A stretch of DNA of 64,000 nucleotides from Pseudomonas multiresinivorans (lineage in GTDB: Bacteria; Pseudomonadota; Gammaproteobacteria; Pseudomonadales; Pseudomonadaceae), in the NCBI RefSeq assembly GCF_012971725.1, contig NZ_CP048833.1, forward strand, positions 2,976,001 to 3,040,000, written 5' to 3'. A model generated the notes under the pieces. The model was not told the origin of the DNA. It saw nothing but the letters and a program-made list of their open reading frames with translations, and searched no databases. Positions 43,667-52,533 of this stretch are shown in pieces. Each line of letters begins with the position of its first letter. Position 1 is the stretch's first letter. The translations under genes and the position numbers were made by a program.

Positions 43667-44962
43667 TCAGCCCAGTAGCTCGCGCACCCGATACCACGCC
43701 ATCCCCAACGCCAGCAGCGGCGAACGCAGCAGCTTGCCGCCAGGGAAGGTCAGGTGAGGCACCGCGCTGAACAGGTCCAGCCCCTTGCTCTCGCCCTGGT
43801 GGATGGCTTCCGCCAGCAGTTTGGCCGACCAGTGCGTGACGTTCAGCCCGTGGCCGGAATAGCCCTGGGCGAAGTACACATTGGGATGGGCCTTGAGCCG
43901 CCCGACCTGCGGGAAGCGATTGGCAGTGATGCCGATCATGCCACCCCACTGGTAGTCGAGCTTCACCTGTTCCAGTTGCGGGAACACCTTGAGCACCTTC
44001 GGCCGCATGTAGGCGCCGATGTCCGCCGGGTCGCGCCCGGAGTAGTGGCAGGCGCCGCCGAACAGCAGGCGACGGTCGGCCGTCAGGCGGTAGTAGTCCA
44101 ACCCAACCTTCTGGTCGCACAGCGCCATATTCTGCGGGATCAGCTGCGCCGCCAGTTCCGTGGACAGCGGCTCGGTGGCCACCACGTAGCTGCCGGCGGG
44201 CAACACCTTGCCCGTCAGCTTCGGTTCCAGCTCATCCAGATGCGCATTGCAGCCGAGCACCAGGGTGTTCGCCAGTACGCGGCCCTGGGCGCAGTGAACG
44301 ACGGCGGTTGCACCGTGCTCGATGCGCAGCACCGGGCTCTGCTCGAAGATCTGCGCGCCGAAGGCCTTGGCCGCACGGGCCTCGCCCTTCACCAGGTCGA
44401 GCGGGTGCAGGTGGCCCGAGCCCATGTCGATGTGCCCGCCCGCGTAGCAGTCGCTGGCGACCACTTCGCGCATGCGCTCCGGCGGTACCAGCCGGGTCTC
44501 GTGCGGGTAATCCGAAGTGCTCAGCGACTCCTGTTCGCGGACCATCGCAGCGTATTGCGCCGGGGTATTGGCCAGCTCGCAGAAGCCCCAGCGCAGGTCG
44601 CACTCGATATCCAGCTCGCGGATGCGTTCGGCGACCAAGGCCACCGAATCGACACCTGCCTGCTCGAGGTAGTGCACGCCTTCCTCGCCGACGTACTTGG
44701 CGAAGCCGCTGACGTCATGGCCGATGCCACGGATCAGCTGCCCGCCATTGCGCCCGCTGGCGCCCCAGCCGATGCGCCGGGCTTCCAGCAGCACCACGGA
44801 GTGGCCACGCCGGGCCAGCTCCAGGGCTGCGTTCACGCCGGTGAAGCCGCCGCCGATCACGCAGACGTCCGCCCGCACATCCCCGGTGAGGGAGGGGTAC
44901 TGCTGACGGTCGCGGGCGGTCGCGGCGTAGTAGGACGCGGCGTGCTCCTCGGTGTGCTTCAT
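43667..44962 (-). CDS. FAD-dependent amine oxidoreductase (PuuB-like)
   Basis: A 431-residue DAO-family flavoprotein. The FAD motif is VCVIGGGFTGVNAALELARRG near residue 35, with the GWGASGRNGGQ loop near 70 and HGLNVTHWSAKLLAEAI near the C-terminus. It resembles gamma-glutamylputrescine oxidase, which fits the gamma-glutamyl-polyamine synthetase-like gene two genes away. Start MKHTEE at 44962 has a weak GAGAAAG; an ATG at 44980 (MKRESP) would overlap the upstream binding-protein stop as ATGA and cannot be excluded. Oxidises a gamma-glutamyl-amine to an aldehyde by inference. Confidence 0.85.
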   Translation of the reverse strand: MKHTEEHAASYYAATARDRQQYPSLTGDVRADVCVIGGGFTGVNAALELARRGHSVVLLEARRIGWGASGRNGGQLIRGIGHDVSGFAKYVGEEGVHYLEQAGVDSVALVAERIRELDIECDLRWGFCELANTPAQYAAMVREQESLSTSDYPHETRLVPPERMREVVASDCYAGGHIDMGSGHLHPLDLVKGEARAAKAFGAQIFEQSPVLRIEHGATAVVHCAQGRVLANTLVLGCNAHLDELEPKLTGKVLPAGSYVVATEPLSTELAAQLIPQNMALCDQKVGLDYYRLTADRRLLFGGACHYSGRDPADIGAYMRPKVLKVFPQLEQVKLDYQWGGMIGITANRFPQVGRLKAHPNVYFAQGYSGHGLNVTHWSAKLLAEAIHQGESKGLDLFSAVPHLTFPGGKLLRSPLLALGMAWYRVRELLG

Positions 44963-44976
44963 GGGACTTTCTCGTT

Positions 44977-46062
44977 TCATTGGTTGAACTTGATCTTGCT
45001 CCAGCTGCGGGTCATCAGGCGCATGATCTTGGGCGGCGGCGCCTTGGCGATGTACAGCTTGTCGAGCACGGCCTGGCTCGGGTAGACCTCGGGGTTGTTC
45101 TGCATTTCCTCGGGCAGGAGGGTCTTGGCGTCAGCGTTGGCGCTGGGGTAGCCGACGTACTCGCTGATGCCGGCGATCACCTTCGGATCGAGGACGTAGT
45201 TGATGAACGCCAGCGCCTGTTCCGGATGGCCCGCATCCGAGGGGATCGCCATCAGGTCGAACCACAGGTTCGCGCCTTCCTTGGGAATGCTGTAGGCGAT
45301 CTCGATGCCGTTCTTCGCTTCCTTGGCCCGCGCGGCGGCCTGGAACACGTCGCCGGAGTAGCCGAAGGCCACGCAGATGTTGCCGTTGGCCAGGTCCGAG
45401 ATGTACTTCGAGGAGTGGAAGTAGGTCACGTATGGGCGCACCGCCACCAGCTTCGCCTCGGCCTTGGGATAGTCCTGCGGGTTGGTGCTGTTGGGGTCCA
45501 GGCCCAGGTAGTTGAGCACCGAGGGGATCATCTCGTCCGGCGAGTCCATGAAGGCCACGCCGCACGCGCTGAGCTTCTTGATGTTCTCCGGCTCGAACAG
45601 CACCGACCAGGAGTCGATCTTGTCGACGCCCAGCACCTGCTCGACCTTGGCGACGTTGTAGCCGATGCCGTTGGTGCCCCACAGGTAGGGCACCGAATGC
45701 TTGTTGCCCGGGTCGTTCTGTTCCAGCAGCTTGAGCAGCGTCGGGTCCAGGTGCTTCCAGTTCGGCAGCTTGCTGCGGTCGAGTTCGAGGAACACGCCAG
45801 CCTGCACCTGGCGGGTCAGGAAGTGGTTGGACGGCACCACTACGTCGTAGCCGGAACGGCCCGCCAGCAGCTTGCCTTCGAGGGTCTCGTTGGAATCGAA
45901 GACGTCGTACACCGGCTTGATCCCGGTGGTCTTCTGGAAGCCGGCGAGGGTGTCCGGGGCGATGTAGTCGGTCCAGTTGTAGATGCTGACCGTCGGTGCA
46001 GCGTGTGCGGCCGAGGCAAGGGCTGCCAGGGCAAAGGGCGCAAGGGTGCGCAGCAGTCTCAT
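44977..46062 (-). CDS. polyamine ABC transporter substrate-binding protein (PotF/SpuD-like)
   Basis: A 361-residue periplasmic protein with a signal peptide (cleavage near AHA, residue 21). Family segments: VSIYNWTDYIAPDTLAGFQKTTGI, GYDVVVPSNHFL, VPYLWGTNGIGYN and FINYVLDPKVIAGISEYVGYPSAN. The Trp/Asp/Glu pocket residues expected for polyamine binding appear to be present. It is not followed by permease or ATPase genes, so it must feed transporter subunits encoded elsewhere. Shine-Dalgarno GGGAG precedes the ATG. Confidence 0.9.
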   Translation of the reverse strand: MRLLRTLAPFALAALASAAHAAPTVSIYNWTDYIAPDTLAGFQKTTGIKPVYDVFDSNETLEGKLLAGRSGYDVVVPSNHFLTRQVQAGVFLELDRSKLPNWKHLDPTLLKLLEQNDPGNKHSVPYLWGTNGIGYNVAKVEQVLGVDKIDSWSVLFEPENIKKLSACGVAFMDSPDEMIPSVLNYLGLDPNSTNPQDYPKAEAKLVAVRPYVTYFHSSKYISDLANGNICVAFGYSGDVFQAAARAKEAKNGIEIAYSIPKEGANLWFDLMAIPSDAGHPEQALAFINYVLDPKVIAGISEYVGYPSANADAKTLLPEEMQNNPEVYPSQAVLDKLYIAKAPPPKIMRLMTRSWSKIKFNQ

Positions 46063-46102
46063 GGGGACTCCCGAATTGTTGTTGTGAAGTCGGTTGAGAG
46101 GG

Positions 46103-47461
46103 TCAGACGCTCAGCAGCAGGAACTCGCGCTCCCAGGAACTGATCACCCGCTTGAAGTTCTCGTGCTCGGTGCGCTTCACCGCCACGTAGCCCTGCACGA
46201 ATTTCTCGCCGAGGAATTCCTTGAGCACGGCGCAGTCTTCCATCTGCTGCAGCGCGTCCTCGATGGTGATCGGCAGGCGCAGGTTGCGGCGCTCGTAGGC
46301 GCGGCCCTGGACGGCGGCGCTGGGATTGATCTGCTCGATCATGCCCAGGTAGCCGCAGAGCAGGCTGGCAGCGAGTGCCAGGTAGGGGTTGGCGTCGGCG
46401 CCCGGCAGGCGGTTTTCCACGCGCATGGCGATCGGCGGAGCGGCGGGGACGCGCAGGCCCACGGTGCGGTTTTCTTCGCCCCATTCGACGTTCACCGGCG
46501 CGGAGGTGTCCGGCAGGAAGCGGCGGAAGGAGTTCACGTTCGGCGCGAACATCGGCAGCACTTTCGGGATGTACTTCTGCAGGCCGCCAATGTAGTGCAG
46601 GAACAGCTGGCTCATGGAGCCGTCTTCGGCGGCGAAGATGTTCTTGCCGGTGGCGATGTCCAGCACGCTCTGGTGAATGTGCATGGCGCTGCCGGGCTCG
46701 TCGGTGATCGGCTTGGCCATGAAGGTGGCGCTGACGTCATGCTTGAGCGCGGCTTCGCGCATGGTGCGCTTGAACACGATGATCTGGTCGGCCAGGCTCA
46801 GCGCGTCGCCATGACGGAAGTTGATTTCCATCTGCGCCGGGCCGTCCTCGTGGATCAGCGTGTCCAGGTCCAGGCCCTGCAGTTCGCACCAGTCGTAGAC
46901 GTCCTCGAACAGCGGGTCGAATTCGTTGGCGGCGTCGATGGAGAAGCTCTGGCGGCCGCTTTCCGGGCGGCCCGAGCGGCCCACGGGGGCTTCCAGCGGG
47001 AAGTCCGGGTCGCTGCTGCGCTTGGTCAGGTAAAACTCCATCTCCGGCGCCACCACCGGGCTCCAGCCCTTGTCGGCGTAGAGCTTGAGTACGCGCTTGA
47101 GGACGTTGCGCGGCGACAGTTCGATGGGATTGCCAACCTTGTCGAAGGTGTCGTGGATGACCATCGCGGTCGGCTCCAGCGCCCAGGGCACCAGGAAGAT
47201 GGCGTCCGGGTCGGGGCGGCAGACCATGTCGATGTCTGCTTCGTCCAGCAGGTCGTAATAGACGTCGTCATCGACGAAATCGCCGGTGACCGTCTGCAGC
47301 AGAACACTTTCGGGGAGACGCATGCCCCCCTCGCCGAGGAACTTGTTGGTGGGGGAAATCTTGCCGCGGGCGATGCCGGTGAGATCGCTCACCACGCATT
47401 CGACTTCGGTGATTTTCTGTTGCTTCAGCCGTTGCTCCAGTTGCTCGGCGGGGGTGGTCAT
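46103..47461 (-). CDS. glutamine synthetase-like gamma-glutamyl-polyamine synthetase
   Basis: A 452-residue GS-fold protein. It shows the beta-grasp start (VSDLTGIARGKISP), the active-site AMEINF-type segment as AQMEINFRHGDAL, AMHIHQS and the NRTVGLRVP loop. It resembles PuuA/SpuB, which join glutamate to putrescine or other amines in ATP-dependent polyamine breakdown, rather than nitrogen-assimilating GlnA: no adenylylation-site tyrosine segment was seen. It lies between two polyamine binding-protein genes and near two PuuB-like oxidases. GAGGC precedes the ATG. Confidence 0.87.
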   Translation of the reverse strand: MTTPAEQLEQRLKQQKITEVECVVSDLTGIARGKISPTNKFLGEGGMRLPESVLLQTVTGDFVDDDVYYDLLDEADIDMVCRPDPDAIFLVPWALEPTAMVIHDTFDKVGNPIELSPRNVLKRVLKLYADKGWSPVVAPEMEFYLTKRSSDPDFPLEAPVGRSGRPESGRQSFSIDAANEFDPLFEDVYDWCELQGLDLDTLIHEDGPAQMEINFRHGDALSLADQIIVFKRTMREAALKHDVSATFMAKPITDEPGSAMHIHQSVLDIATGKNIFAAEDGSMSQLFLHYIGGLQKYIPKVLPMFAPNVNSFRRFLPDTSAPVNVEWGEENRTVGLRVPAAPPIAMRVENRLPGADANPYLALAASLLCGYLGMIEQINPSAAVQGRAYERRNLRLPITIEDALQQMEDCAVLKEFLGEKFVQGYVAVKRTEHENFKRVISSWEREFLLLSV

Positions 47462-47610
47462 ACAAGCCTCGGTTTTTGATTTTGTAATGGATGCGCACGC
47501 AGCGTCTTGCTGCCAGGCGGGGCTAGTGTCGGCTGGAGGCGCGGGGTCGTTCTATCCACTTTCCGCAAGGCTTGGGGATCGCCGTAAAAAAGGTATACCC
47601 GGAAACGCAA

Positions 47611-47643
47611 ACAGCCCCGGACGCCATCGGCGGCCGGGGCTGT
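47611..47643 (-). terminator. terminator of the second binding-protein gene
   Basis: ACAGCCCCGG and CCGGGGCTGT form a perfect 10-bp stem; on the - strand it is followed by TTTGCGTTT. It lies after the 47669 gene, so the glutamine-synthetase operon is a separate transcript. Confidence 0.8.
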
Positions 47644-47668
47644 TGATGTAAAGGGAAGGACTCGGGAA

Positions 47669-48763
47669 TCAGACCCCGGACTTGATCCGGCTCCAGTCCC
47701 GGGTGATCAGGCGCAGGATCGACGGGCTCGGCGGCAGGCTGACGTACATGCCCTTGACCAGTTCGGCGTTCGGGTAGACCGCCGGGTTTTCGCGGACCTT
47801 CTGCTCCATCAGCGCCTTGGCCGGCACGTTGGCGTTGGCGTAGTGCAGGTAGTCGCTGGTCCTGGCGATCACGTCCGGGCGCATCAGGTAGTTGATGAAC
47901 GCGTGGGCGCCCTCGGGGTTGCGAGCGTCCTTGGGGATGGCCAGGTTGTCGAACCAGATGTTGGTGCCTTCCTTCGGCACGCTGTACTCCACCTGCACCG
48001 AACCACCGGCTTCCTGCGCGCTCTTCTGCGCCTGCAGCACGTCACCGGAGAAGCCGATGGCCACGCAGACGTTGCCGTTCGCGAGGTCGGCGATGTACTT
48101 GGTCGAGCTGAAGTAGGTCACCGAGGGCTTGAGGCTTTCGAGCAGCCTGGCGCCCGCCTCGTAGTCCGCCGGGTTGTTGCTGTTCGGGTCCTTGCCCAGG
48201 TAGTGCAGGGCCAGCGGCAGGATCTTCGCCGGCGAGTCGAGGAAGGCCACGCCGCAGCCCTTGAGCTTGGCGAGGTTCTCCGGCTTGAACACCAGGTCCC
48301 AGGAGTCCAGCGGCGCGTCGGCACCCAGCGCGGCCTTGACCTTGGCCGGGTTGTAGCCCACGCCGACGGTGCCCCAGAGGTAGGGCACGGCGAAGCGGTT
48401 GCCGGGGTCGGACAGCGCGACTCGGGCCAGCAGGTCGGGGTCGAGGTTCTTGCGGTTGGGCAGCAGCGCGTCGTCCAGCGGGCGGTAGACGCCGGCCTTG
48501 AGCTGGCGGGCGAGGAAGTCCGCCGAGGGCACTACCACGTCGAAGCCCGAATGCCCGGTGAGCAGCTTGGCTTCCAGCACTTCGTCAGATTCGAAGGCGT
48601 CGAGCACCACCCTGATCCCGGTTTCCTTCTGGAAGTCCTGCAGCACGGTCGGCCCGATGTAGTCGGCCCAGTTGGCGAAATGCACCTCTTGCGGCGCTGC
48701 CATCACCGGCAACGCGGCACCGGCCAGCAGGCCGGCCAGACAACCCAAAGCACGCTTGTTCAT
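47669..48763 (-). CDS. polyamine ABC transporter substrate-binding protein (second copy)
   Basis: A 364-residue periplasmic binding protein with signal peptide (cleavage near VMA, residue 22). It shares the layout of the 44977 protein: VHFANWADYIGPTVLQDFQKETGI, FDVVVPSADFL, VPYLWGTVGVGYN and FINYLMRPDVIARTSDYLHYANAN, but differs clearly in the pocket, e.g. Ala for Asn-Trp positions. Start ATG 48763 follows AGGAG. It is a single-gene transcript, ended by the hairpin at 47611, and divergent from the SnoaL-AraC regulator, which may control it. Confidence 0.88.
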   Translation of the reverse strand: MNKRALGCLAGLLAGAALPVMAAPQEVHFANWADYIGPTVLQDFQKETGIRVVLDAFESDEVLEAKLLTGHSGFDVVVPSADFLARQLKAGVYRPLDDALLPNRKNLDPDLLARVALSDPGNRFAVPYLWGTVGVGYNPAKVKAALGADAPLDSWDLVFKPENLAKLKGCGVAFLDSPAKILPLALHYLGKDPNSNNPADYEAGARLLESLKPSVTYFSSTKYIADLANGNVCVAIGFSGDVLQAQKSAQEAGGSVQVEYSVPKEGTNIWFDNLAIPKDARNPEGAHAFINYLMRPDVIARTSDYLHYANANVPAKALMEQKVRENPAVYPNAELVKGMYVSLPPSPSILRLITRDWSRIKSGV

Positions 48764-48835
48764 CTTCACTCCTGAGGGCGCCGGCTTGCGCAGCGCCAAT
48801 GCAATCGGCAGGTGGGAATCGGGCCTTGTTCTGTT

Positions 48836-48857
48836 GTTTTCGGCCCTGGCCGAAAAC
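48836..48857. promoter_or_regulatory. perfect 22-bp inverted repeat in a divergent promoter
   Basis: GTTTTCGGCC and GGCCGAAAAC are separated by two bases. It lies about 75 bases before the binding-protein start and 130 before the regulator, ideal for controlling either. Confidence 0.55.
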
Positions 48858-48984
48858 TAGGCGTGGCGTGGTTTTGCGTCGTTCTTCCGTGCACGGGCGG
48901 AATCGGCGATGCTGCTGCGGACCCGCGGCACTGTGCAGCGCGATACTCGCGCCCTACGCTGCGGGCCTGGGCGGAGGGAAAACA

Positions 48985-49758
48985 ATGAATGAAGAAACCG
49001 AGCGCACCCGCGAGGTGGTCACGCGCTACCACCAGTGCTGGATGAACCGCGACGTCGAAGGCGTGCTGGCGATGTTCCATCCGCAGGTGCAGTACTGCGA
49101 CTTCTACAACGACCTGGAAATCCCCGCCAGCGAACTGCCCGGATACATCCGCACGGCCATGCCGCGCAGCCCGCAGCATCACATCGAGCATATCGACCAG
49201 ATTCGTGCCGATGGCGACACCGCGTTCATCCAGTACCGCTCGCGCCTGACGCTGCGGCGCAGCAGCCGGCTGGCCTCGTTCCGCGCCAGCGAGGCGATCA
49301 CCGTGCGTGACGGGCTGATCTGGCGTGTCCATGAGTATGCCACGCCCGTGCGCGAGCAGCGCGAGGAGGGCGTCAAGGACCAGCGCCGCCTGGGGCTTAA
49401 CTCCGCGCAGGTGGGGAAGATGCTGCTGGATATCGAATCCTATTTCGGCAGCGCCCATCCCTATCTCGATCCAGAGATGGACCTGGAGCGCCTGGCACGG
49501 GCCACCGGCTACACGCGCAACCAGATTTCCTACCTGCTCAACCAGGTGCTCGGGCAGAGTTTCTACCGCTACCTGAACCAGGCGCGCATCGGCCACCTGC
49601 TGGAGCGCCTGCGCGAGGAGCCGGCGGCGCGCATCGACGAACTGGCGTTCGCGGTGGGCTTCAATTCGCTGTCGGTGTTCTATCGTTGCTTCCGCGAGCA
49701 CACCGGGCAGCCGCCGCGTGCGTACCTGGCGGCCATGCAGGAGGGAGGCCCGGCCTGA
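48985..49758 (+). CDS. SnoaL/NTF2-like-AraC fusion regulator
   Basis: A 257-residue protein. Residues about 1-125 look like an NTF2/SnoaL-like small-molecule-binding domain (VVTRYHQCWMNRDVEGVLAM, VQYCDFYN, EAITVRDGLIWRVHEY). Residues about 155-257 are an AraC helix-turn-helix domain (LERLARATGYTRNQISYLLNQ, ELAFAVGFNSLSVFYRCFREHTGQPPRAYLA). This is not the cupin or AraC-binding front end seen in most family members. The ATG follows GGAGGG. It is divergent from the second polyamine binding protein. Confidence 0.8.
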   Translation: MNEETERTREVVTRYHQCWMNRDVEGVLAMFHPQVQYCDFYNDLEIPASELPGYIRTAMPRSPQHHIEHIDQIRADGDTAFIQYRSRLTLRRSSRLASFRASEAITVRDGLIWRVHEYATPVREQREEGVKDQRRLGLNSAQVGKMLLDIESYFGSAHPYLDPEMDLERLARATGYTRNQISYLLNQVLGQSFYRYLNQARIGHLLERLREEPAARIDELAFAVGFNSLSVFYRCFREHTGQPPRAYLAAMQEGGPA

Positions 49759-49781
49759 CGCAGGCGTCAGGCCGGGCTCGG

Positions 49782-51068
49782 TCAGAGGACCGCGTCGAGC
49801 AGCCGGTACCAGGCGATACCGACGCCGAGATAGAGGCGCTGCAGCCCGTGGAAGGGGATCGGCCGCACCGGCGTGACCGGGAAGGGGAAGTCCTTCTCGC
49901 GGTCGAGCAGGCGCTCGGCCAGGTGGCGACCCAGTGCGGAAGCCATGGCGATGCCGCGACCGTTGTAGCCCAGCAGGATGCTCAGGTTCGGCGCCGGTTC
50001 GTGCAGCCGCGGCATGAAGTCCGGCGTCAACGCCACGCGGCCACTCCATTGGTACTCGAACTCGACCTCGGCCAGCTGCGGGAACAGCCCCAGCAGCGAA
50101 CGCTTCAGATGCAGCCAATCACCGGGCGAGCGCGGCTCGGCGAACGGGCCGCGGCCACCCAGCAACAGCCGGCCGCGGGCGTCCTGCTTGAAGTACAGCA
50201 GCAGGCGGCGCGCATCCGAGCAGACCTCGCCACCCGGCAGCACGCTGCGCCGCAGGTTCTCCGGCAGGGGTTTGGTGGCGACGATGAAGCTGTTGGCGGC
50301 GATCACCGTCTGCCGCAGCTTCGGCCAAAGGTCGTCGGTATAACCGTTGGTGGCGAGGACAACGCGCTCGGCAGTCACGCTGTGCCCAGTGGACGTGCTG
50401 AGCTGCCAGCCGCTGCCGTGGCGGCGCAGCCCGGTCACGCGGTTGTGGCCGTGGATCGTGGCACCTTCGGCCAGCGCGGCGCGGGCCAGGCCACGCACGT
50501 AGCTCAGCGGCTGCACGCTGCCGGCGCGCGGGTCGACCCAGGCGCCGAGGTAGTCGTTGCTGCCGATGCGCTGGGCGGCGCTGCTCTTGTCGAGCATCTC
50601 CACCGGCACGCCGCGCTGGCGCCACTGCTCGGCGCGTTTTTCGATGGCGCGCAGGGCGGCCGGGGAGGCGGCCGGTTGAATCCAGCCCTTGCGGGTGGCT
50701 TCGCAGTCGATGTCGTAGCGGCGGATCAGCTCGAAGACTTCATCGGCAGCGCCCCCGGCAACTTCGATCAGGCGCTCGGCCTGGTCGCCGCCGAACATCC
50801 GGCGGAGGTCGTCGGGATCATGCTTGAGGCCGGGAATCACCTGCCCGCCGTTGCGCCCGGAAGCGCCCCAGCCGGGCTCGCCGGCGTCCAGCACGCAGAC
50901 GCGCACGCCATTGCGGGCCAGATGCAGCGCGGTGACCAGCCCGGTGTAGCCGGCGCCGACGATGGCGACGTCGACCTGCTTGTCTTCAGCCAGTGCCGGG
51001 TTTGCCGGGCCGGCGTTCGCGGTGGCCGCCCAGAGCGAGGGCGGCAGTGCCAGGGGCTGGGCGTTCAT
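49782..51068 (-). CDS. FAD-dependent amine/amino-acid oxidoreductase (PuuB/DAO family)
   Basis: A 428-residue DAO-fold protein. FAD motif VAIVGAGYTGLVTALHLARNG near 34, WGASGRNGGQVIPGLKHD near 68, and a C-terminal ILLGYNGRGIAMASALGRHLAE. It overlaps the ABC ATPase gene by four bases (ATGA), so it is the last gene of the ABC transporter operon. That coupling implies it oxidises the compound the transporter brings in. The substrate could be an amino acid, opine, betaine or gamma-glutamyl-amine. Confidence 0.86.
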   Translation of the reverse strand: MNAQPLALPPSLWAATANAGPANPALAEDKQVDVAIVGAGYTGLVTALHLARNGVRVCVLDAGEPGWGASGRNGGQVIPGLKHDPDDLRRMFGGDQAERLIEVAGGAADEVFELIRRYDIDCEATRKGWIQPAASPAALRAIEKRAEQWRQRGVPVEMLDKSSAAQRIGSNDYLGAWVDPRAGSVQPLSYVRGLARAALAEGATIHGHNRVTGLRRHGSGWQLSTSTGHSVTAERVVLATNGYTDDLWPKLRQTVIAANSFIVATKPLPENLRRSVLPGGEVCSDARRLLLYFKQDARGRLLLGGRGPFAEPRSPGDWLHLKRSLLGLFPQLAEVEFEYQWSGRVALTPDFMPRLHEPAPNLSILLGYNGRGIAMASALGRHLAERLLDREKDFPFPVTPVRPIPFHGLQRLYLGVGIAWYRLLDAVL

Positions 51069-51808
51069 GCCTGGCCCCCGTCGGTGTTGAGCAGGCGGCG
51101 GAGGAATTCCTGGGTGCGCGGCTGGCTCGGCGCGCCGAGCACGTCCTTGGCAGCGCCTTCCTCGACGATGCGCCCGCCATAGAGGAAGCACACCTTGTCC
51201 GCCACTTCGCGGGCGAAGCCCATCTCGTGGGTGACCACGACCATGGTCATGCCTTCGTCGGCGAGCTTGCGCATCACCGCCAGCACTTCACCCACCAGCT
51301 CCGGGTCCAGCGCCGAGGTCGGCTCGTCGAAGAGGATTGCCTTGGGCCGCATGGCCAGGGCGCGGGCGATGGCGACGCGCTGCTGCTGGCCGCCGGAGAG
51401 TTCGTCCGGGTAGGCATCCATGCGATGGCTCAGGCCGACTTTTTCCAGCAGGGCGCGAGCGTGTTCGCGGGCTGCTTCCGGGCGCTCCTTCTTCACGTAC
51501 ACCGGGCCTTCCATCACGTTCTGCAGGGCAGTGCGGTGGGGGAACAGGTTGAAGCGCTGGAACACCATCGCCACCTGGGTGCGGATATCGTGGATGGAGT
51601 TGGCGTGGCGGTCGACACGCTCCTGGCCGACCAGGATGTCGCCACCCTCGTAGGTCTCCAGGCCGTTGATGCAGCGCAGCAGGGTGGACTTGCCCGAGCC
51701 GGACGGGCCGATCAGGCACACCACCTGGCCGCTCTCCACGGACAGGTCGATGCCTTCGAGGACGCGGGTGCTGCCGTAGCTTTTGTGCAGCGACTGGATG
51801 CGGATCAT
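51065..51808 (-). CDS. polar amino-acid ABC transporter, ATP-binding protein
   Basis: A 247-residue ATPase with Walker A GPSGSGKST (34-42), the Q-loop FQRFNLFPH, signature LSGGQQQR (137-144), Walker B ILFDEPTSALDPE and the switch His in VVTHEMGFA. It matches GlnQ/HisP-type subunits. Its start overlaps the permease stop by four bases and its stop overlaps the oxidase start by four. Confidence 0.93.
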   Translation of the reverse strand: MIRIQSLHKSYGSTRVLEGIDLSVESGQVVCLIGPSGSGKSTLLRCINGLETYEGGDILVGQERVDRHANSIHDIRTQVAMVFQRFNLFPHRTALQNVMEGPVYVKKERPEAAREHARALLEKVGLSHRMDAYPDELSGGQQQRVAIARALAMRPKAILFDEPTSALDPELVGEVLAVMRKLADEGMTMVVVTHEMGFAREVADKVCFLYGGRIVEEGAAKDVLGAPSQPRTQEFLRRLLNTDGGQA

Positions 51809-52461
51809 GCTTTCTTCCTCGTGGCGATGCGCGCTTCGAGGCGGCGCAGGGCGTACGACAGCGGCAGGCTCAGGGCCAGGTAGAGCAGGGCCACCAGGGT
51901 GTAGACGGTCATGTTCTCGAAGGTCGAAGAGGCGATCAGCTGGCCGGCGCGGGTCATCTCGGCCACGGTGATGGTGGAGACCAGCGAGGAGTCCTTGAGC
52001 ATCATCACCAGGGTGTTGCCGTAGGGCGGCAGGGCGATGCGGAAGGCCTGCGGCAGCACGACCCGGCGCATGATCATCGGGCCGCGCATGCCGAGGGATT
52101 CGGCGGCTTCGATCTGCCCCTGCTGGATGGCCTGGATGCCGGCGCGGAAGTTCTCCGCCTGGTACGCCGAGTAGGCGATGCCCAGGCCGATGATGCCGGC
52201 CTGCATGGCGCTGAGCTGCACGCCGAAGTCCGGCAGCACGAAGTAGATGTAGAACAGCTGCACGATGATCGGCAGGCCGCGGATCACGTTGACCACGGAG
52301 ATGCCGAACAGCGCCACGGCGCGAATCTTCGACACCATCATCAGGGCGAAGGCCAGGCCGATGAGCGAGCTGAGCAGGAACGACGCAATCGTGACCTGCA
52401 CGGTGACCACCGCGCCACTCAGGAGAATGGGCAGGAAGTCCAGAGCATTCTGGAGAAACAT
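51805..52461 (-). CDS. polar amino-acid ABC transporter, permease
   Basis: A 218-residue inner-membrane protein with about five helices, in the HisMQ/GlnP class (VNVIRGLPIIVQLFYIYFVLP near 80; the EAA loop EAAESLGMRGPMIMRRVVLPQAFRIALPPYGN near 138). Only one permease gene is present, so it should act as a homodimer. It is followed directly by the ATPase gene. Confidence 0.92.
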   Translation of the reverse strand: MFLQNALDFLPILLSGAVVTVQVTIASFLLSSLIGLAFALMMVSKIRAVALFGISVVNVIRGLPIIVQLFYIYFVLPDFGVQLSAMQAGIIGLGIAYSAYQAENFRAGIQAIQQGQIEAAESLGMRGPMIMRRVVLPQAFRIALPPYGNTLVMMLKDSSLVSTITVAEMTRAGQLIASSTFENMTVYTLVALLYLALSLPLSYALRRLEARIATRKKA

Positions 52462-52533
52462 GGGAAGTGTCCGTGAGCGGAAATCAGAGAGCGCCCGTGG
52501 CCGGGCGCAGGAGGCGCGCGAGAAGGGCGGACG

